Position numbers and translations under genes: made by a program. Below the pieces are notes generated by a model. It had not been told where the DNA came from and searched no databases. It saw nothing but the letters and a program-made list of their open reading frames with translations. A DNA stretch of 62,000 nt from NCBI GenBank assembly GCA_030141605.1, contig JAQGDQ010000267.1, forward strand, positions 1-62,000, given 5' to 3'. How positions within the stretch are numbered: the first letter of the stretch is position 1; every line of letters starts with the position of its first letter. Source of the DNA: Tubiluchus corallicola (taxonomy: Eukaryota > Priapulida > Priapulimorpha > Priapulimorphida > Tubiluchidae). Shown here in pieces: positions 1 to 12,578 of the stretch.

Positions 1-300
1 TTGATCTGACACTTTGAGCAGGTGATCTACCGGGCCGTGCAGATGGGGTTTTGTTTTGAGCGGGGCTGTGCAATACCGGCGAATCATGCCCCTTGTAAAC
101 ATGATCAGGTTCTTGGACAGCACAAGAACAACGGACCGACCAGCAGGACAGGATAATTTATCTGTGGGCGTGGTGGTTGAGATGAATACATGCACCATTC
201 TTGTTGGGTGGATGAACAAAAAGAGCCAGCGCCTGGTGGTCATCCACAAGCAGTGATTGAATACTGCGGGATGGGTCAGAAACTTGTCTGTGCTTGAAGG
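1..300. other. GC-richer segment, unassigned
   Basis: This edge segment is visibly richer in G and C than the AT-rich DNA that follows. Both strands have open stretches (a 66-codon frame on + from 56 to 256). I recognise no domain on either strand. It may be the end of an exon, or of a repeat cut by the window edge. Confidence 0.25.
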
Positions 301-1440
301 GATGGTTTTGCAGAGGGGTGGATTATTTGATCTTACTTGACGGAGTTTAGAAAAACAATGTATCATGTCCCAGCAGAAGCACTTGACAAATTAAAATTTT
401 TGGAAAGAATCGACGTTTTATTGGAAAGAGAAAAATTGGCAAGTAAAGACAATTTTTGCGAGGGAGTGTTATGTCTCAAGTCAACCACAGTTTAAAGATC
501 TATGGCTAAAGTCTAATTTGGCAAAAGAAAGGCTTGATTGACAATTTTAAGGATTACAGATAGGTTTGCTAAAAATTACAATATTGGCCAAAATATTGCG
601 TTTATGCAATGTCGAAACAAATCAGCTAGAAAATTGTTAAGTCACTATTAATTTTCAGAAAATGTACTAATGCCACCACAGCGTTAACATAAGAAAGCAA
701 GTCCTTTTTGAAATGCCATAGAGCCGAGAAATTTGTATATAAATTTAGCATCGTAAACTAGAAACATTTTAGCACTTGCCCACTATTTTTTTGCTTGGAA
801 ACTCCAAAAAATGAACATTTTATGCTAGCATTAACCCATGAAACTAAAAAAAACGATATATTAGTATGACTGTATTACCAATAAAGGTGTTGATTAATTC
901 AGGCCTCGACTGAGAAAATAATTAAAGCGCCAGGAAAACTTGAACGATTTTTTAATGCAAGTATAAACAAAAATAAAGGATAAATTACCATTTTGTTTAT
1001 TTAGGAAATGAGTTTTTTTAATGAAACCACGTTAAAATTTCAAAAGTTTTTATTTTTTAATTAAAAATTGATGTAATTCCAATGATACTTACATCTATTT
1101 TCATGGCAAAAATATTTTACCAATGGAAAGAGAAATACATTTTTAATGAATTTTTTTAAACTGGCGTACTTTTTGTGTTCACCCGTTAATTATACAGTTC
1201 GTCAAGTTGCAAGCAGTTAAAGACACCTTGCAGGTGTTTCTGCTTGTGGCGGGACCGGAATAGATTTTATACATCAAAACAAGGCTTATTAAAGTCCTTA
1301 TTGAGGCTTATTTCTTATGTAAAGCCTGCATTTGCAACAAAGCTTGTGTTTCACAAAAAGCCTTTCTAAGGTGTTTTTAGAAACATGTGAAAAAAGCGAC
1401 AAATAGCTGTAAACATGGCGTAACATCCCATTCTACCCAA
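301..1440. other. AT-rich non-coding DNA
   Basis: I see only short, low-complexity AT-rich frames here, with no domain, splice-bounded exon or clear repeat. Confidence 0.5.
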
Positions 1441-1703
1441 CCCACCCCTCCTTTGACCACAGTGCTTGTGTCCAATCAGCGGTCAGTTGCCTATTATTAG
1501 ATAAGAGAAGATGTTGCGTAACATCTGCGCTGACCATTACGCTAGTGGACAAAGAGTTGACCAGTACAGCAGCAACCAAAATTGATCACTTTCTCCACAC
1601 CCAGGACTCTTCTGTGTGTTTTGAAGATTTAATCTCATTTTTTCCCATTTTTGGAAGTTTCGCTAGAAGAAGACAGGTGCAAGAAGCTTTCCTACCTTGA
1701 AAG
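1441..1703 (+). promoter_or_regulatory. Candidate promoter and untranslated first exon
   Basis: A CCAAT box (1472-1476, followed by CAGCG) is followed by about 230 bases of mixed composition that end in a strong 5' splice site (AAG|GTAAGTAT, cut after 1703). No good coding frame ends at the donor, so it would be an untranslated first exon on +. The next + gene is the F-box gene at 10.3 kb, whose coding exon begins just after an acceptor-like TTCTTCAG, so it could be the partner across an intron of about 8.6 kb. The pairing is inference only. Confidence 0.3.
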
Positions 1704-3020
1704 GTAAGTATTGACGCCTCACTGGGTTAATTACCTTCTGAATGTGATGTATGGCAGTCAAATTTTATCTAGTAATATTGAGTAATATGATCTGCGCTAT
1801 TGCGTACTTTTGCATACGGTGACAACATCTAGGTTAAGTGTGATATAATTGTATAGGTTGTGGACATTTAGCATAAATGATCAGCTCAAATGACTCTCAT
1901 GTAAATGTGAATAAAAGCGCTATAGCTGTTTTTGCGAACTTATGGCGCACATTGGCCAAGTTTTGGGGTTTTTCTTGTTATGTAATTGAGGATTTTTACA
2001 GTTGAATAACAGCGTATTCTTAGCTTCACGTTAATATTTTTAATGAGATTATTATTATTATTGTTATTATTATTTTTGTCTTTCACATGTTGTTTGCTTG
2101 TGTTTTTTTGTTTGTTTGCTTTTTGGTATTTTAATTGTTTACCAGCCCGTTGGAACTTCTATTTAGCTCACTATTTTTCATAAAAATTGCTCGGTTTTCA
2201 TTTGTTTAATTAATATTGGTAAAATAATAATCATTATTTTTACTGGCACTATACAGGCCTCAATAAATTTATTTTATATTTTAACTTTTTTTCTGTAGAA
2301 TTATATGGCATAACGTACAATTATATCAAGATTCTTTTAGGAGACGAGGCTTTATCTAATAAATTTTTTGCAAATAAAGAAATAGTGAGATACGAAAAAA
2401 TCGTTACTTAAAAATTACAAAATTAATTTTTTTCAAGTTCAGTTCTCTGTAAGTCAGGATCCACTGCTTAGTGGCAAGTCTACTTATCGTCAATGAATGA
2501 GGGGAATCAAATTAATTACTCTGAGATAAGACACTGAACTTAAATTTAAAGCCGAAATATGAAACCTGACTTTCGTAAGTGTAAACAGTGTCATGTTACT
2601 TAATACGTCATGTAACTGCAAGAAGTCATTATCCGGTGTGATAGTAAATAAGTTCGTATTGACAAAATGTGGACACTTTAGTCGAGCGTCGTATTTTGCG
2701 ATCCTGCTGCCACAATAGGAGCCACCTGCGGTAGCGCTGTATAGACTGTTTTCCTTTTTGGACATTTCTTGTTAATGCTGTCATTATACAGATTTAATTT
2801 CACAGTGGGCAGTTTTTGTGAACTACTGTGCTTAAAATTTCATTTCGTTTCTATTTGAGATTTTTAATTATAGTTGCTTCTGCTCTAGTACAGTACACGA
2901 CGATGGTCCCATCTAACGTTCTATTTTTGGGAGATATGGAAAGCTATTTTTTTATTTATGACCGATTACGTATACAGTGGATTATCAAAATTGCGTGTAG
3001 AAGAGAGTCTGAGACAGAAA
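1704..3020. other. Non-coding DNA
   Basis: AT-rich with short T-rich and ATT-repeat stretches near 2045-2075. I see no supported gene. Confidence 0.45.
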
Positions 3021-3021
3021 A

Positions 3022-3407
<386 letters not shown>

Positions 3408-3479
3408 AGAGATAGCGTAAAAAATCTGACTCGTTTTCTCCTGAAATTGGAATAATAATCAATATAGTAGCAGCCCGAC

Positions 3480-4230
3480 TTGGCACATAAACGAATGACC
3501 TTCGTTTGCGAATGTTCGTTTTTGCAGGACAGGCCTGCATGCAGTTCCATGCAATCCCCTCCACTCCCACTTGCCACATGTCACCCAACACGAGGTCAAC
3601 AACCGCTTTGGGACAATTTGGCTCCCAGCAGTGGAAAAACACTTTCCCTAAGTCTTTAACCCTCATTAACCCTGGACTACCATTTTGCTAGCATGACACT
3701 AACACTTCCACGTAAGAATTGGAATACTGAAAATCAGCCGTAATTTTTGTAGGCATATTTTAATGGAAAGATTAATGGATGACGAATTAGTGAATTTATT
3801 CTTTACTTATGCAAACAAATTAAATTTTGAGGGCTCAAAAAGAACCTTGTTTTGATAGATGGAGGGTTAAAGTAAAGAGTGTATGTTGCACGATATTGTA
3901 CAACAACAGCTAATCTAGGGAAAGTGAACAAACATCATCACACATGCTACACCAAGCAATACATCAGGAATAACAGTTTCAAATGTCACACTACACGTTA
4001 TGTCTATATGGTCATATGATTATATTTATAGTGAATTACTTTAAAAATGCTTCTATGGTCATTTACTTCGAGACGTTTTAGTAGTTTTTAATGAGATGCA
4101 GAATGTAAAATCGAGTTACTTGATTACATGAATGCATTTTAATGTACAAAAGGTCAAAATATCAGAGATAGACAAAAATTTACAAGAGGAAAAGAAGAGG
4201 GAGTGGAAGAGACTCCGAGAAAAATGAAGA
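3480..4230. other. Non-coding DNA between two GA tracts
   Basis: Only short frames and no recognisable domain. Confidence 0.4.
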
Positions 4231-4239
4231 CAAAGAGAA

Positions 4240-4289
<50 letters not shown>
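4231..4289. repeat. Second (GA)n microsatellite
   Basis: About 60 bases of GA repeat with AAGAG interruptions, in the same orientation as the longer tract 0.8 kb upstream. Confidence 0.9.
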
Positions 4290-4698
4290 AGAACGCATTT
4301 TAAATTACTTCGTGTAATTATTCCTAACACTAATCATTTAGCATACCATTCTGCCGGCTAGACGGTACTTTGCTCAATTATCGAATCTCCGTCGAATCAC
4401 GATCTTGCACGAAGCCAGTTACGTAACACCCGGACTCGCTCGATACCATTAGGGGTACGAGCGTGAGCAAAGGGTTAATCAAGTTCCAGCCTATATTAGA
4501 TATACAGTTATTGATTGTAAGCCAAGCCATTAGCATTGTTGTAAACGTAGTGCCTGGAACAGACTAGGCTTATGCATATTAATGAAGGTACTATGCATAA
4601 TTACTATAAACCAAATGAGGGTTTTATGAATGTCCAAGCAAGAAATGGGTAAAGGTGGTACAAGCCTTAACTTATAAGAGCAGGTAATGTGACACAGT

Positions 4699-4772
4699 AA
4701 TACAATTACCCAGTGGTCTAAGGCGTTTATCTTGTAAAAAGAAGGTCTCTGGTTCAAATACAAGCTGTATTG
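4699..4772 (+). pseudogene. tRNA-Thr(TGT)-like pseudogene or SINE head
   Basis: Seventy-four bases fold roughly as a tRNA. The 5' strand AATACAA pairs 6 of 7 with CTGTATT at 4765-4771, followed by G and then CCA. An A-box-like CCAGTGGTCTAAGGCG and a B-box-like GGTTCAAATAC are in place. The anticodon loop reads CTTGTAA (anticodon TGT), and the TCTTGTAA context is that of tRNA-Thr. The T stem does not pair well, so it is probably not functional. The templated-looking CCA suggests a retrotransposed copy or a tRNA-derived SINE. Confidence 0.5.
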
Positions 4773-4779
4773 CCACTTT

Positions 4780-7700
4780 TTCACATTTCCTGTTTCTCAA
4801 GTTTTGTATCAAAATCTAAATAGTTATGAGTTTTTATCATCATCAATAGTTTAGAAACTTTCCATTTATAATAGATATAATAGAATATGAAAAATGCATT
4901 AGTTCCACATCCAGGAAATTATAACCCAATGCATACTAATCTTATTTTCAGCTACGCGCTGAGTCGTTTTCCAATTTTGTCTGTAATAATTGCCTTTCTG
5001 CATTGTTTGTATGTATTTATTTGTACTTTTCCTTTTTCTAATTTTACAGCAATTACATTCCATATGTATGTATATATTTTATGTCTATAATCATAAACCT
5101 ACAGAGTTTGAACTAAAGATTTAAGTCCAAGACAACATCAAATCTTTAGAATTATATAAGCATTCCGAATAAATGATTTGGTTTTATTTCTAAGCATCAT
5201 TTGCAGTTTCGTACAACAGATGCTTTTATAGCAATGCAAACAAGAAAATAGTTTTCGCATCAATCTCTAATTGAATTTTCATCAGAAGGCGGTTGTTAAC
5301 AACTATCCTCAATATTCTCGTAACTCCTTTGGGAAATGGTTTGTGGCTCTGTGCCTGCCAGTTGACGCGCCCTACATATCCTCTCTTGATCACGTTACAA
5401 CGAAGACTTATATCAGCCATATTTTCTGGCTGCTCTAGAAAAAGCAATTGTATTAACGGAGAATAGCTTTCGGAGGACTGAGATCCTGTCATGATTCATG
5501 CGATAGTGTTGTTCATAAAACACCATTTCTCGATATTGACCTCTCAGTAGGTCAGCGGAGGAGTTTCTATAGAATCAGCTCCCACGGAGAGCATCATCCC
5601 AGCCATTGTTTCATGGCTTGCGTCTAAATAATGAGTGTTGAATGCGATTTTACTATTGCAAGTTTCACTTCAGACAATGTGCCGGCCAGTGGTTAATCAG
5701 TGGTTTAAATCCACTCAGTTGTCCATCACAGCGGTTCAAGTTGATCAATACTAGTGAGATTTCCTAGTGAGAAGTAAACCCGGAACTGTGGTGCATCCAT
5801 GGGAACGTTTAGGAATTCTTACATCTATTGATTTAATTCAGGGGTTCTCAACCTTTTTTACCCCATGTACCATGTCATCCGAATATCATCCGCCTTCCGT
5901 CTTTTCGAAGAAATTCGAACTTGAGTAATCTTTTGTGTTATATATTATGTATTATATATATGAATGTAATGTGTATACTGTGATAAATTGATGTAGCTTT
6001 TGTCTTACGTTTATTATGTACCTTACTTGTCGTATTGTGCCTATTTATTGTACTACGTACCTATTGTATCTATATATGTAAATGAGTATACTGAATTGTT
6101 GCTTTTAGTCTTATGCGCTAGTAGTTTATATTTTTGGCCCGGACGTATGTTTTAATATTGAAAATACTTTTGGCACTGAGAATTGTAATTTTTCTGAAAT
6201 CTATTTTATGGCAAATAAAGTATATATAAATATATGTTGTGTCAGAATGTCATCCCGCCTTTCCAGGATTGTCTGATTCTATTCTAAGTTTACTTGGATG
6301 ATTTATATAGTGAATCCTTACAAATGTAGTAGCAACAAAATATTAATAGATTTTAAAACTTGAATAAATAGTAGTTTTTATTTAGCCTGTGACATTCAAT
6401 AGTGTGACGTCCTGCAAATTACGTATAATTTGTAGATAATCTAATACAAGTAGTTTGTATCTGCCAAACTGTGCTACCCTTTCCTTTCTTGAAAAGCTAA
6501 AACTGCACTCTGGTCAAGAATCACTCAATTAATTGTTAAAGCCAGAAACAATTATTGATAGTCTGATTTGCTAGAGAAAAGTAGCTCACAGGATGTTAGT
6601 TTCTGTGAAAAAGGGTGAAAATTTTTTAATCTAATCAAGGATTTGCTTGTAATCTGGTGCTTTGAGTGTGCAGAAATGTACATATGCGGGCGCTTCTTGC
6701 GTTTTTTTATAATTGAGACATAAAGATAAGACCTAACTTTTGTTAGTGTCTTTTTTCACAATTTATTTGCCTTTTTGCAACCAAATTCTGATTTACTTTA
6801 CAACAAAATTGTTGAATTTTTCAGCTGTTCGCCAGCTTTTAGGATGTGTATAGTGCATGCACAGAATTATTTATGAGACGTTTTGGTAATTTTGGTTTTT
6901 TTAATTCCCTGTATTAAAGATTAAAGAATCAAGGTTCTTGCAAATTATTTTCATTCAAATATCATTATCATGCATGAGGTTTGGAAGCCATTCTTTGGAA
7001 GAATGGACCAGAATACTTTACAAAAACGTAAGTGGCAGGAAACAGAAGTATGTGGTTTTTAGATCTATTTTGTAAACAGTTGGAGTAACAAATCCACATA
7101 ATTACATTCTGACAAAAACTCCAAATACATAGGGCTAAAAGATTTGTATGAGTTTCTGATGGTTTTCTACTTGCAGAGATAATTACGAATTCTGACTAGT
7201 TAAAAGGTCCGTGGCTCAAATCAGGTGTCAGTCTCATTTTTTTTCTCATTTTTCTGCCCCTTCGATCAAACTTGCTTCACAAAATGGGGTTTGTGAAACA
7301 ATGTTTTCATGGGTTCATTCTATCATTTTTTAGATTTCAAGTTTTATCTTAAACTAAAGCATAGGTTGTTGTGACGGACTTTCAGGCAAATGATTTTGGA
7401 TACTAGAAAAGTGAAGCTATGAAGGCTTTAATTACATGGCACCCAATTCTAAACTAGACTTGCAACATAATTATGATATTTGCTGGACGCCATAGAACTT
7501 TGATGCGCCCGCATGGGTCCATCCTACCCGTATTCCCAAAATTTCCAAAGGGCGGATTTATTGATATAAGATGTGTGAAGGTAGTAGTTATAGATGATCG
7601 GCGTTACGTAAAGTTTTGTCCACAGCTATACTAGTTAGACTGGTCTGTCAACTGGCTAATGATAGTAATCTCCGTGATCAGTGGTCAGTGGACAACCAAA

Positions 7701-8200
7701 TGCCGGACAATGCATGTTTGTTTTTGTTTGATTGCGCCGTTTAGATGTATCGGCCAGGATTTAGATTACGGGAATTCTCTTTTATAATGCAAATGTGCAC
7801 TTCTGTGTGAAATATTGCGAATTCAATCCTTACGATGATATGTTAATCTAATACGATTATTTCAAGTATGTCTTACTTTTGCACAATTATTACGACTAAA
7901 ATCTATCCAACTAACAGTAAAAATCGCGTAAAACTCATACAACTGTTTTGATTCGGTTGTCAATTCTTTAGCGTGTACTGAGTGTCGGATGACTTTCTTG
8001 ATATGCTATTTTTCACGTTCTCACTTTACGTTTTGATGACTTCGCTACAAGAGTCATCTGTTAATTTGCCAACAGATGGCTAACAAAAATGGGCGATTAA
8101 AATGTACATATGGTCAATTTGATTTTAGTTAGATCACCAAAGTTGAAATGATGTCAGCTTCTTAACTGGCCATACCACGCGAATACTCGTATCTGGCGAA
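4780..8200. other. Non-coding, AT-rich DNA
   Basis: I found no supported gene in this 3.4 kb stretch. It holds a hAT-like terminal sequence near 5839 and scattered B-box-like words (for example 7208-7225), neither of which defines a complete element. Confidence 0.45.
5839..5860 (+). mobile_element. hAT-like terminal inverted repeat (one end only)
   Basis: CAGGGGTTCTCAACCTTTTT resembles the terminal inverted repeat of hAT transposons of the Buster/SPIN group, which begin CAGNGGTTCTCAACC. I did not find the opposite terminus downstream, so the element would be truncated. Confidence 0.3.
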
Positions 8201-10240
8201 GTTTTTTTTATAGAAGAACTTGTGTTCTTCAGTTTTTCCAGAACAGTTCGTCTGCATATCAAAAATCATATTTTCGGTAGTTCGTCCGCATATCAAGATC
8301 ACTTTTTCTTTTTACCATTGTTGCTTAATTAATTTTTCTTTTCCAAAAGTGTTTATTGCAAAAGTTATCTTTCCTATTTTTCATCATGCTAGAAAGATAA
8401 AACGAAGAAAGTTTGTCCTGGGTCCAATAAGCGAAAGTGTTCGCGTGCCTCGTTTATATGAATCTACGCAATCGTTCCATCCCCGTGCCAGATTCTGCAA
8501 TTTATAAGAAATTTCGTAATGTCGCGTCCGCGACGCATTCTTTCCAACTCGTAACAGTGGATAAGGGTCACGTAACAGTGGACAAGGGTCAACGTAACGG
8601 TGCATCAATTGCAGGTGTTAGTGTGGGAACCCGAGGTGGGCTAAACTCATAAACGGTACATTCACACTCTACTCTTATCCATCCATTGATGTCCCCGATT
8701 GTCTTACAAGACAATGACTCTTTGGGCGGTAATATTTTGCCCCTCGCAACCAGATTAAGCGTGGTATACCTGCATCAAACAATACTAATACCCTGTGGGA
8801 AAGAGTTAAGACATTGGTTGAATGATGAGAGCTTAAATGCCTGTGTTTATCCTTAGGAGATGGGGCGGTTGTAAGACAGGAGCTTCCGCGGAGAAATTTT
8901 TAAGCATATTTTGGTTAAACAATACTTAACACATTTAATGCAACAATTTTTTATTATGTTTCTAAAATAATTGCTTATCCTATCCATTGAAAAAGGAGAT
9001 ATTAAAGGGACCAAGAATCTTGAGAGAGGGAAGAACTTCACAGAGAGAGTTCTAGTTGGAGGTCTGCCCTCCGCGTTCCATTCTGCTCATCAGAGCATCA
9101 AGCCATATCCCACCTTGTTTCTATTTGAAAGACCATATAGACACTCTAACCTGATTATGCTCAGTCGTCTTACAAAGCGTGGTATTTCACTAGCGCACTC
9201 TAAAATTCGAAAAGCAAAATTCACACAATTTGAAAACTGTATCTAGTTGAAATTTTACACAATACTGAAAATTCGCGATGCGGTCAACTCAATGTCAACG
9301 TTAAGCAGTTATGTGTATAACGTAGTTCACTGGCTTATTACGAGTTTCTGCGTGTTAACGCCTTATTGTACTTCACTCATCATCAGCAACCTTTGAAGCC
9401 GGTAGCACCGAAAGTGAGAAATAAAAGGCAAGCCCGAAATACAGATTTTAATGGTACCTAAACAAGTTTATGTTTCACATTTATTTTATCGAAAGGCTAA
9501 CACTGCAGCTTGGCTGGATAAAACACGCTCGAAACATGAGGTAGAAAACGTTTGTTGTGGCGCTTTGATTTTGCTTTTAGGTGACTCTTGAGATGGTGGC
9601 AATTTGTGTATTATAAATGTCCCAAGTTCTACTATTATAATTCCTATTACTGCAGACCGTGCATAACACAAACTCTATAGTAGCAATCTAATCTATAGTA
9701 CTAATCTATAGTAGCAACTATAATTATAGAAACATAATTATGTACAAGTGAAACATTGGTTTATTCAGAGCCAGACCCTTTAGTTAAAAACATCCAGCCA
9801 GAAATGCATTGATTCAATTTGGTCTATAGCCTTTGTTACTGCTAATGGCGTTTTATTCTCAAAAATATGATTTAAATAATAAATATCCCATATATGTATA
9901 AAGAACTTTGCACGGGAGAATTGAGATGTGGTGCAAAACAAGTGTGAAAGAATTAAATCTCATCATCTGAACATTAATGGGAAGAAGATAGCAGAAGATG
10001 TCTCTTCACCTATTCAAACACATACACACAAATGAATACACAGTACATGTTTATTTCTCTTATATAGCTATTATGTCTTGAAAATGTAAAATATTTGCAG
10101 TGCAAACAGCAGACAGACATTTTAACTATTAATTTTTACACGAAAATTAAATTAATTTTGCTAATTTCGCTATTACGTATGTATACTTATATCTCACTTG
10201 TTACTTTTCAGTACTGTACATATGTTAGTATTGTTGCAAG
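8201..10240. other. Intergenic DNA with small direct repeats
   Basis: Two short duplications are visible: GTTCGTCTGCATATCAA-type units about 36 bases apart near 8247 and 8283, and GTAACAGTGGAYAAGGGTCA units at about 8552 and 8573. The 8.4-8.64 kb part is richer in CpG than its surroundings. Open frames of 60-95 codons overlap on both strands with no recognisable domain. Confidence 0.4.
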
Positions 10241-10288
10241 TTTCCTTTGAGGGGAAATCGAGTGTACGTTTTGTATATTCTTCAGGTT

Positions 10289-11275
10289 ATGCTACTGCAG
10301 ATGCCGAATGAACTCCAAGTCCTAATTTGCAGTTACCTGGATACTGCAAGTATGCAAAATCTGAGTCTAACATGCCATCAAATGCATTGTATCGTCAACA
10401 ACCCATCAAACTGGAAGCGTCGCATCATTTTTCTTAGGGAACTCACACGACTCTCTGCCATCTCTGCAGTGACGCTGAAGTCTAGAAATCCCACGAATTT
10501 GGTCTTAACCGTGTCAAGTGATGCTGATTTACTGGGTGGAAAAGCAGAACTAGTATACAGACTTGCTAAGTGCACACCTGAGTTAAAATCTTTGTATGTC
10601 AGTAGCGACAAATTTTCAACAATTCAGCCGCTGATGCATATGAATCTTATTATTCTCATCTATGCCAATCAAAAGGCTGATCACAATCACACTTTCTTTT
10701 CTAGTTTAACTGAAACAGCCTATCCCCACTTGAGGATTCTTCACATATCTGGCTTTACACATGTTACTCTGCCAGCTGTTGGCAAACTGCAACAACTGGA
10801 AGAGTTAAATCTTGTCGGCACCTGCACTTCATTTCTGGCACTGGTCAATCGGGTCGTATATAGTCTGCCAAGACTGACTCGACTATTCTTGGAAAAGAGC
10901 AAGAACAGCTATTGGCATCAGTTGAGAAAGGAGGAACAAATGGCCGAGCTGACTGAATTGCTACAGCCTCCTCAGGGAACTCTGCAAATGACCGAGTTGT
11001 GCAGTAAAAGCTGCAGCATGGTGCAATATATCCATCTCCATCTTGACATGCTGCATGTAAATTATAAGTATGGCAGAGCAATGTCTATTACTAAAAACAA
11101 AAGCTATGAAGCTGACTACAGCTGTTACGTGCCATTCCTCAAACTGGAGAACATATTTATAGGACTAATCACACCTTGGCGGGAACATGCCCGTAGTTGT
11201 GCTTGTTGTGCACATATCAGTCAGGAAGCATACTTACACCATTACCAGAAAACGTACAAAAATTTGATAAAATGA
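10289..11275 (+). CDS. F-box / leucine-rich repeat protein
   Basis: Probable substrate-recognition subunit of an SCF (Skp1-Cullin-F-box) ubiquitin ligase. The first ~45 residues match an F-box: MPNELQVLICSYL, then LSLTCHQMH and a NWKRRI end. Residues ~95-220 have irregular leucine-rich repeats (LKSLYVSS, LRILHISGF, LEELNLVG, LTRLFLEKS). The C-terminal ~100 residues are Cys/His-rich (SCACCAHIS) with no known domain. I chose the ATG at 10289 because it lies just after an acceptor-like TTCTTCAG (10281-10285), so an untranslated upstream exon is likely; ATG 10301 is the alternative and gives the canonical F-box start. The coding part appears to be a single exon of 328 codons ending in TGA, followed by a polyadenylation signal. 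Orthology to a named FBXL gene is not clear. Confidence 0.75.
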   Translation: MLLQMPNELQVLICSYLDTASMQNLSLTCHQMHCIVNNPSNWKRRIIFLRELTRLSAISAVTLKSRNPTNLVLTVSSDADLLGGKAELVYRLAKCTPELKSLYVSSDKFSTIQPLMHMNLIILIYANQKADHNHTFFSSLTETAYPHLRILHISGFTHVTLPAVGKLQQLEELNLVGTCTSFLALVNRVVYSLPRLTRLFLEKSKNSYWHQLRKEEQMAELTELLQPPQGTLQMTELCSKSCSMVQYIHLHLDMLHVNYKYGRAMSITKNKSYEADYSCYVPFLKLENIFIGLITPWREHARSCACCAHISQEAYLHHYQKTYKNLIK

Positions 11276-11295
11276 TGCTCTGTAAGAGACTTTTA

Positions 11296-11305
11296 AATAA
11301 ATAAA
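11296..11305 (+). terminator. Polyadenylation signals of the F-box gene
   Basis: Two overlapping AATAAA hexamers start at 11296 and 11300, only 20-25 bases after the stop codon. This gives a very short 3' UTR if used. Confidence 0.6.
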
Positions 11306-12578
11306 CTATAATCTATCAATTGGGCATAATTTTTTTGCCGATAGCATCTGTTTGAAAGATTATCAGTAATGTTGCTGTACTGTGAGTGAATTAACTACAC
11401 TTGTACATATTTTACAGTAACTACAAGATCAGTTGTTTTTATTATTAAAGTCATCTGTCTATTTATAGTGAAAACTCTATCATCACGATCCCAAAATCCA
11501 TCTTCACTTTCTTCTTCAAGACCAATATCACACCTTTCAAAACCAACTATTTTTTAAAATTTACATGACAATTATCTCCAACATTTTTGCGTGTTTTTCT
11601 TGTAAAAAAGGGTAATAAATAAACATACTTACTTACTTACTTGTGCTGGTACATCTTGTAATGTACCAAAAAAAAGCCAAATAAAATAAATTACTCATTT
11701 TTTTGAACTAGTAATCGGCAGGCATAAAACGCACGAAAAGGCTAAAATGAAAAAAAGACGTAACATTCAATTTCCATCATAATTCAAATTCTATTGCCAC
11801 AAAAAACAGGAAGAATAACATATCATAATGCAATACGTAAATCTTTATTTCAGCTTAATGTACATTGCACCCATATACTACAGGAACAGTCTGGTCTAAA
11901 CATTATAGTACGACACCAGCAAATAATAAAATAATAATTATTCATAATATTAACTGAAAGATTATTATTATTAATGATGTAACAAACGCATAACTGTTTA
12001 AAACTGGAATCAAATTCACTAGGTTTGAATACAGGCAGCGCAGCGCCCTTTCTTTTGACCAAATTTGGATTCAAAATCCAATAACTGCGCATTTCCTTTA
12101 CCAATAATAACTCTTAGTAAATATGACACAAAGGAAAATTCAGACTATATTGCTTGGTTTAACAGTAAAGAAACTCTAAAGATATAGTGTACATGTAACA
12201 ATAAAACCTTACTCTATCATAAAACACATTGTTAACACTCTGACTTAAATTGTAAATTTTCGTAAAACAAAAAGGCACAAGCTTGCTTTAAGTGGCGCAG
12301 GTAATTTAAAAAAAGCAAGAATGTCCTGATTTGAAGGCAATTAAGTAACACCAAGATAAAGAATCAAAACAAGAAAAGAAGAAAGGAAAAGATGTCTGAG
12401 TAGAGAGATAACATTTTTTCATGAGCAAATACTCTGTCACAAGTAAATTTCATATATTCAAGAAGCTAATTTGCAAGTTAAGAGATCGACAGACAGAGAG
12501 GCAGGTTTAATGGCATTAGCTCGTAACACTATAGCACCATCTATTGTGAAGCATATCAACTACTCGTATCAACTACTT
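11306..12578. other. Intergenic AT-rich DNA
   Basis: No supported gene. It contains a short ACTT tetranucleotide run at about 11628-11643. Confidence 0.45.

Noticed and set aside
8220-9246. Cluster of 60-95 codon frames as an exon set
   Set aside because: The frames overlap on both strands, lack domain similarity and do not fit a consistent splice pattern.
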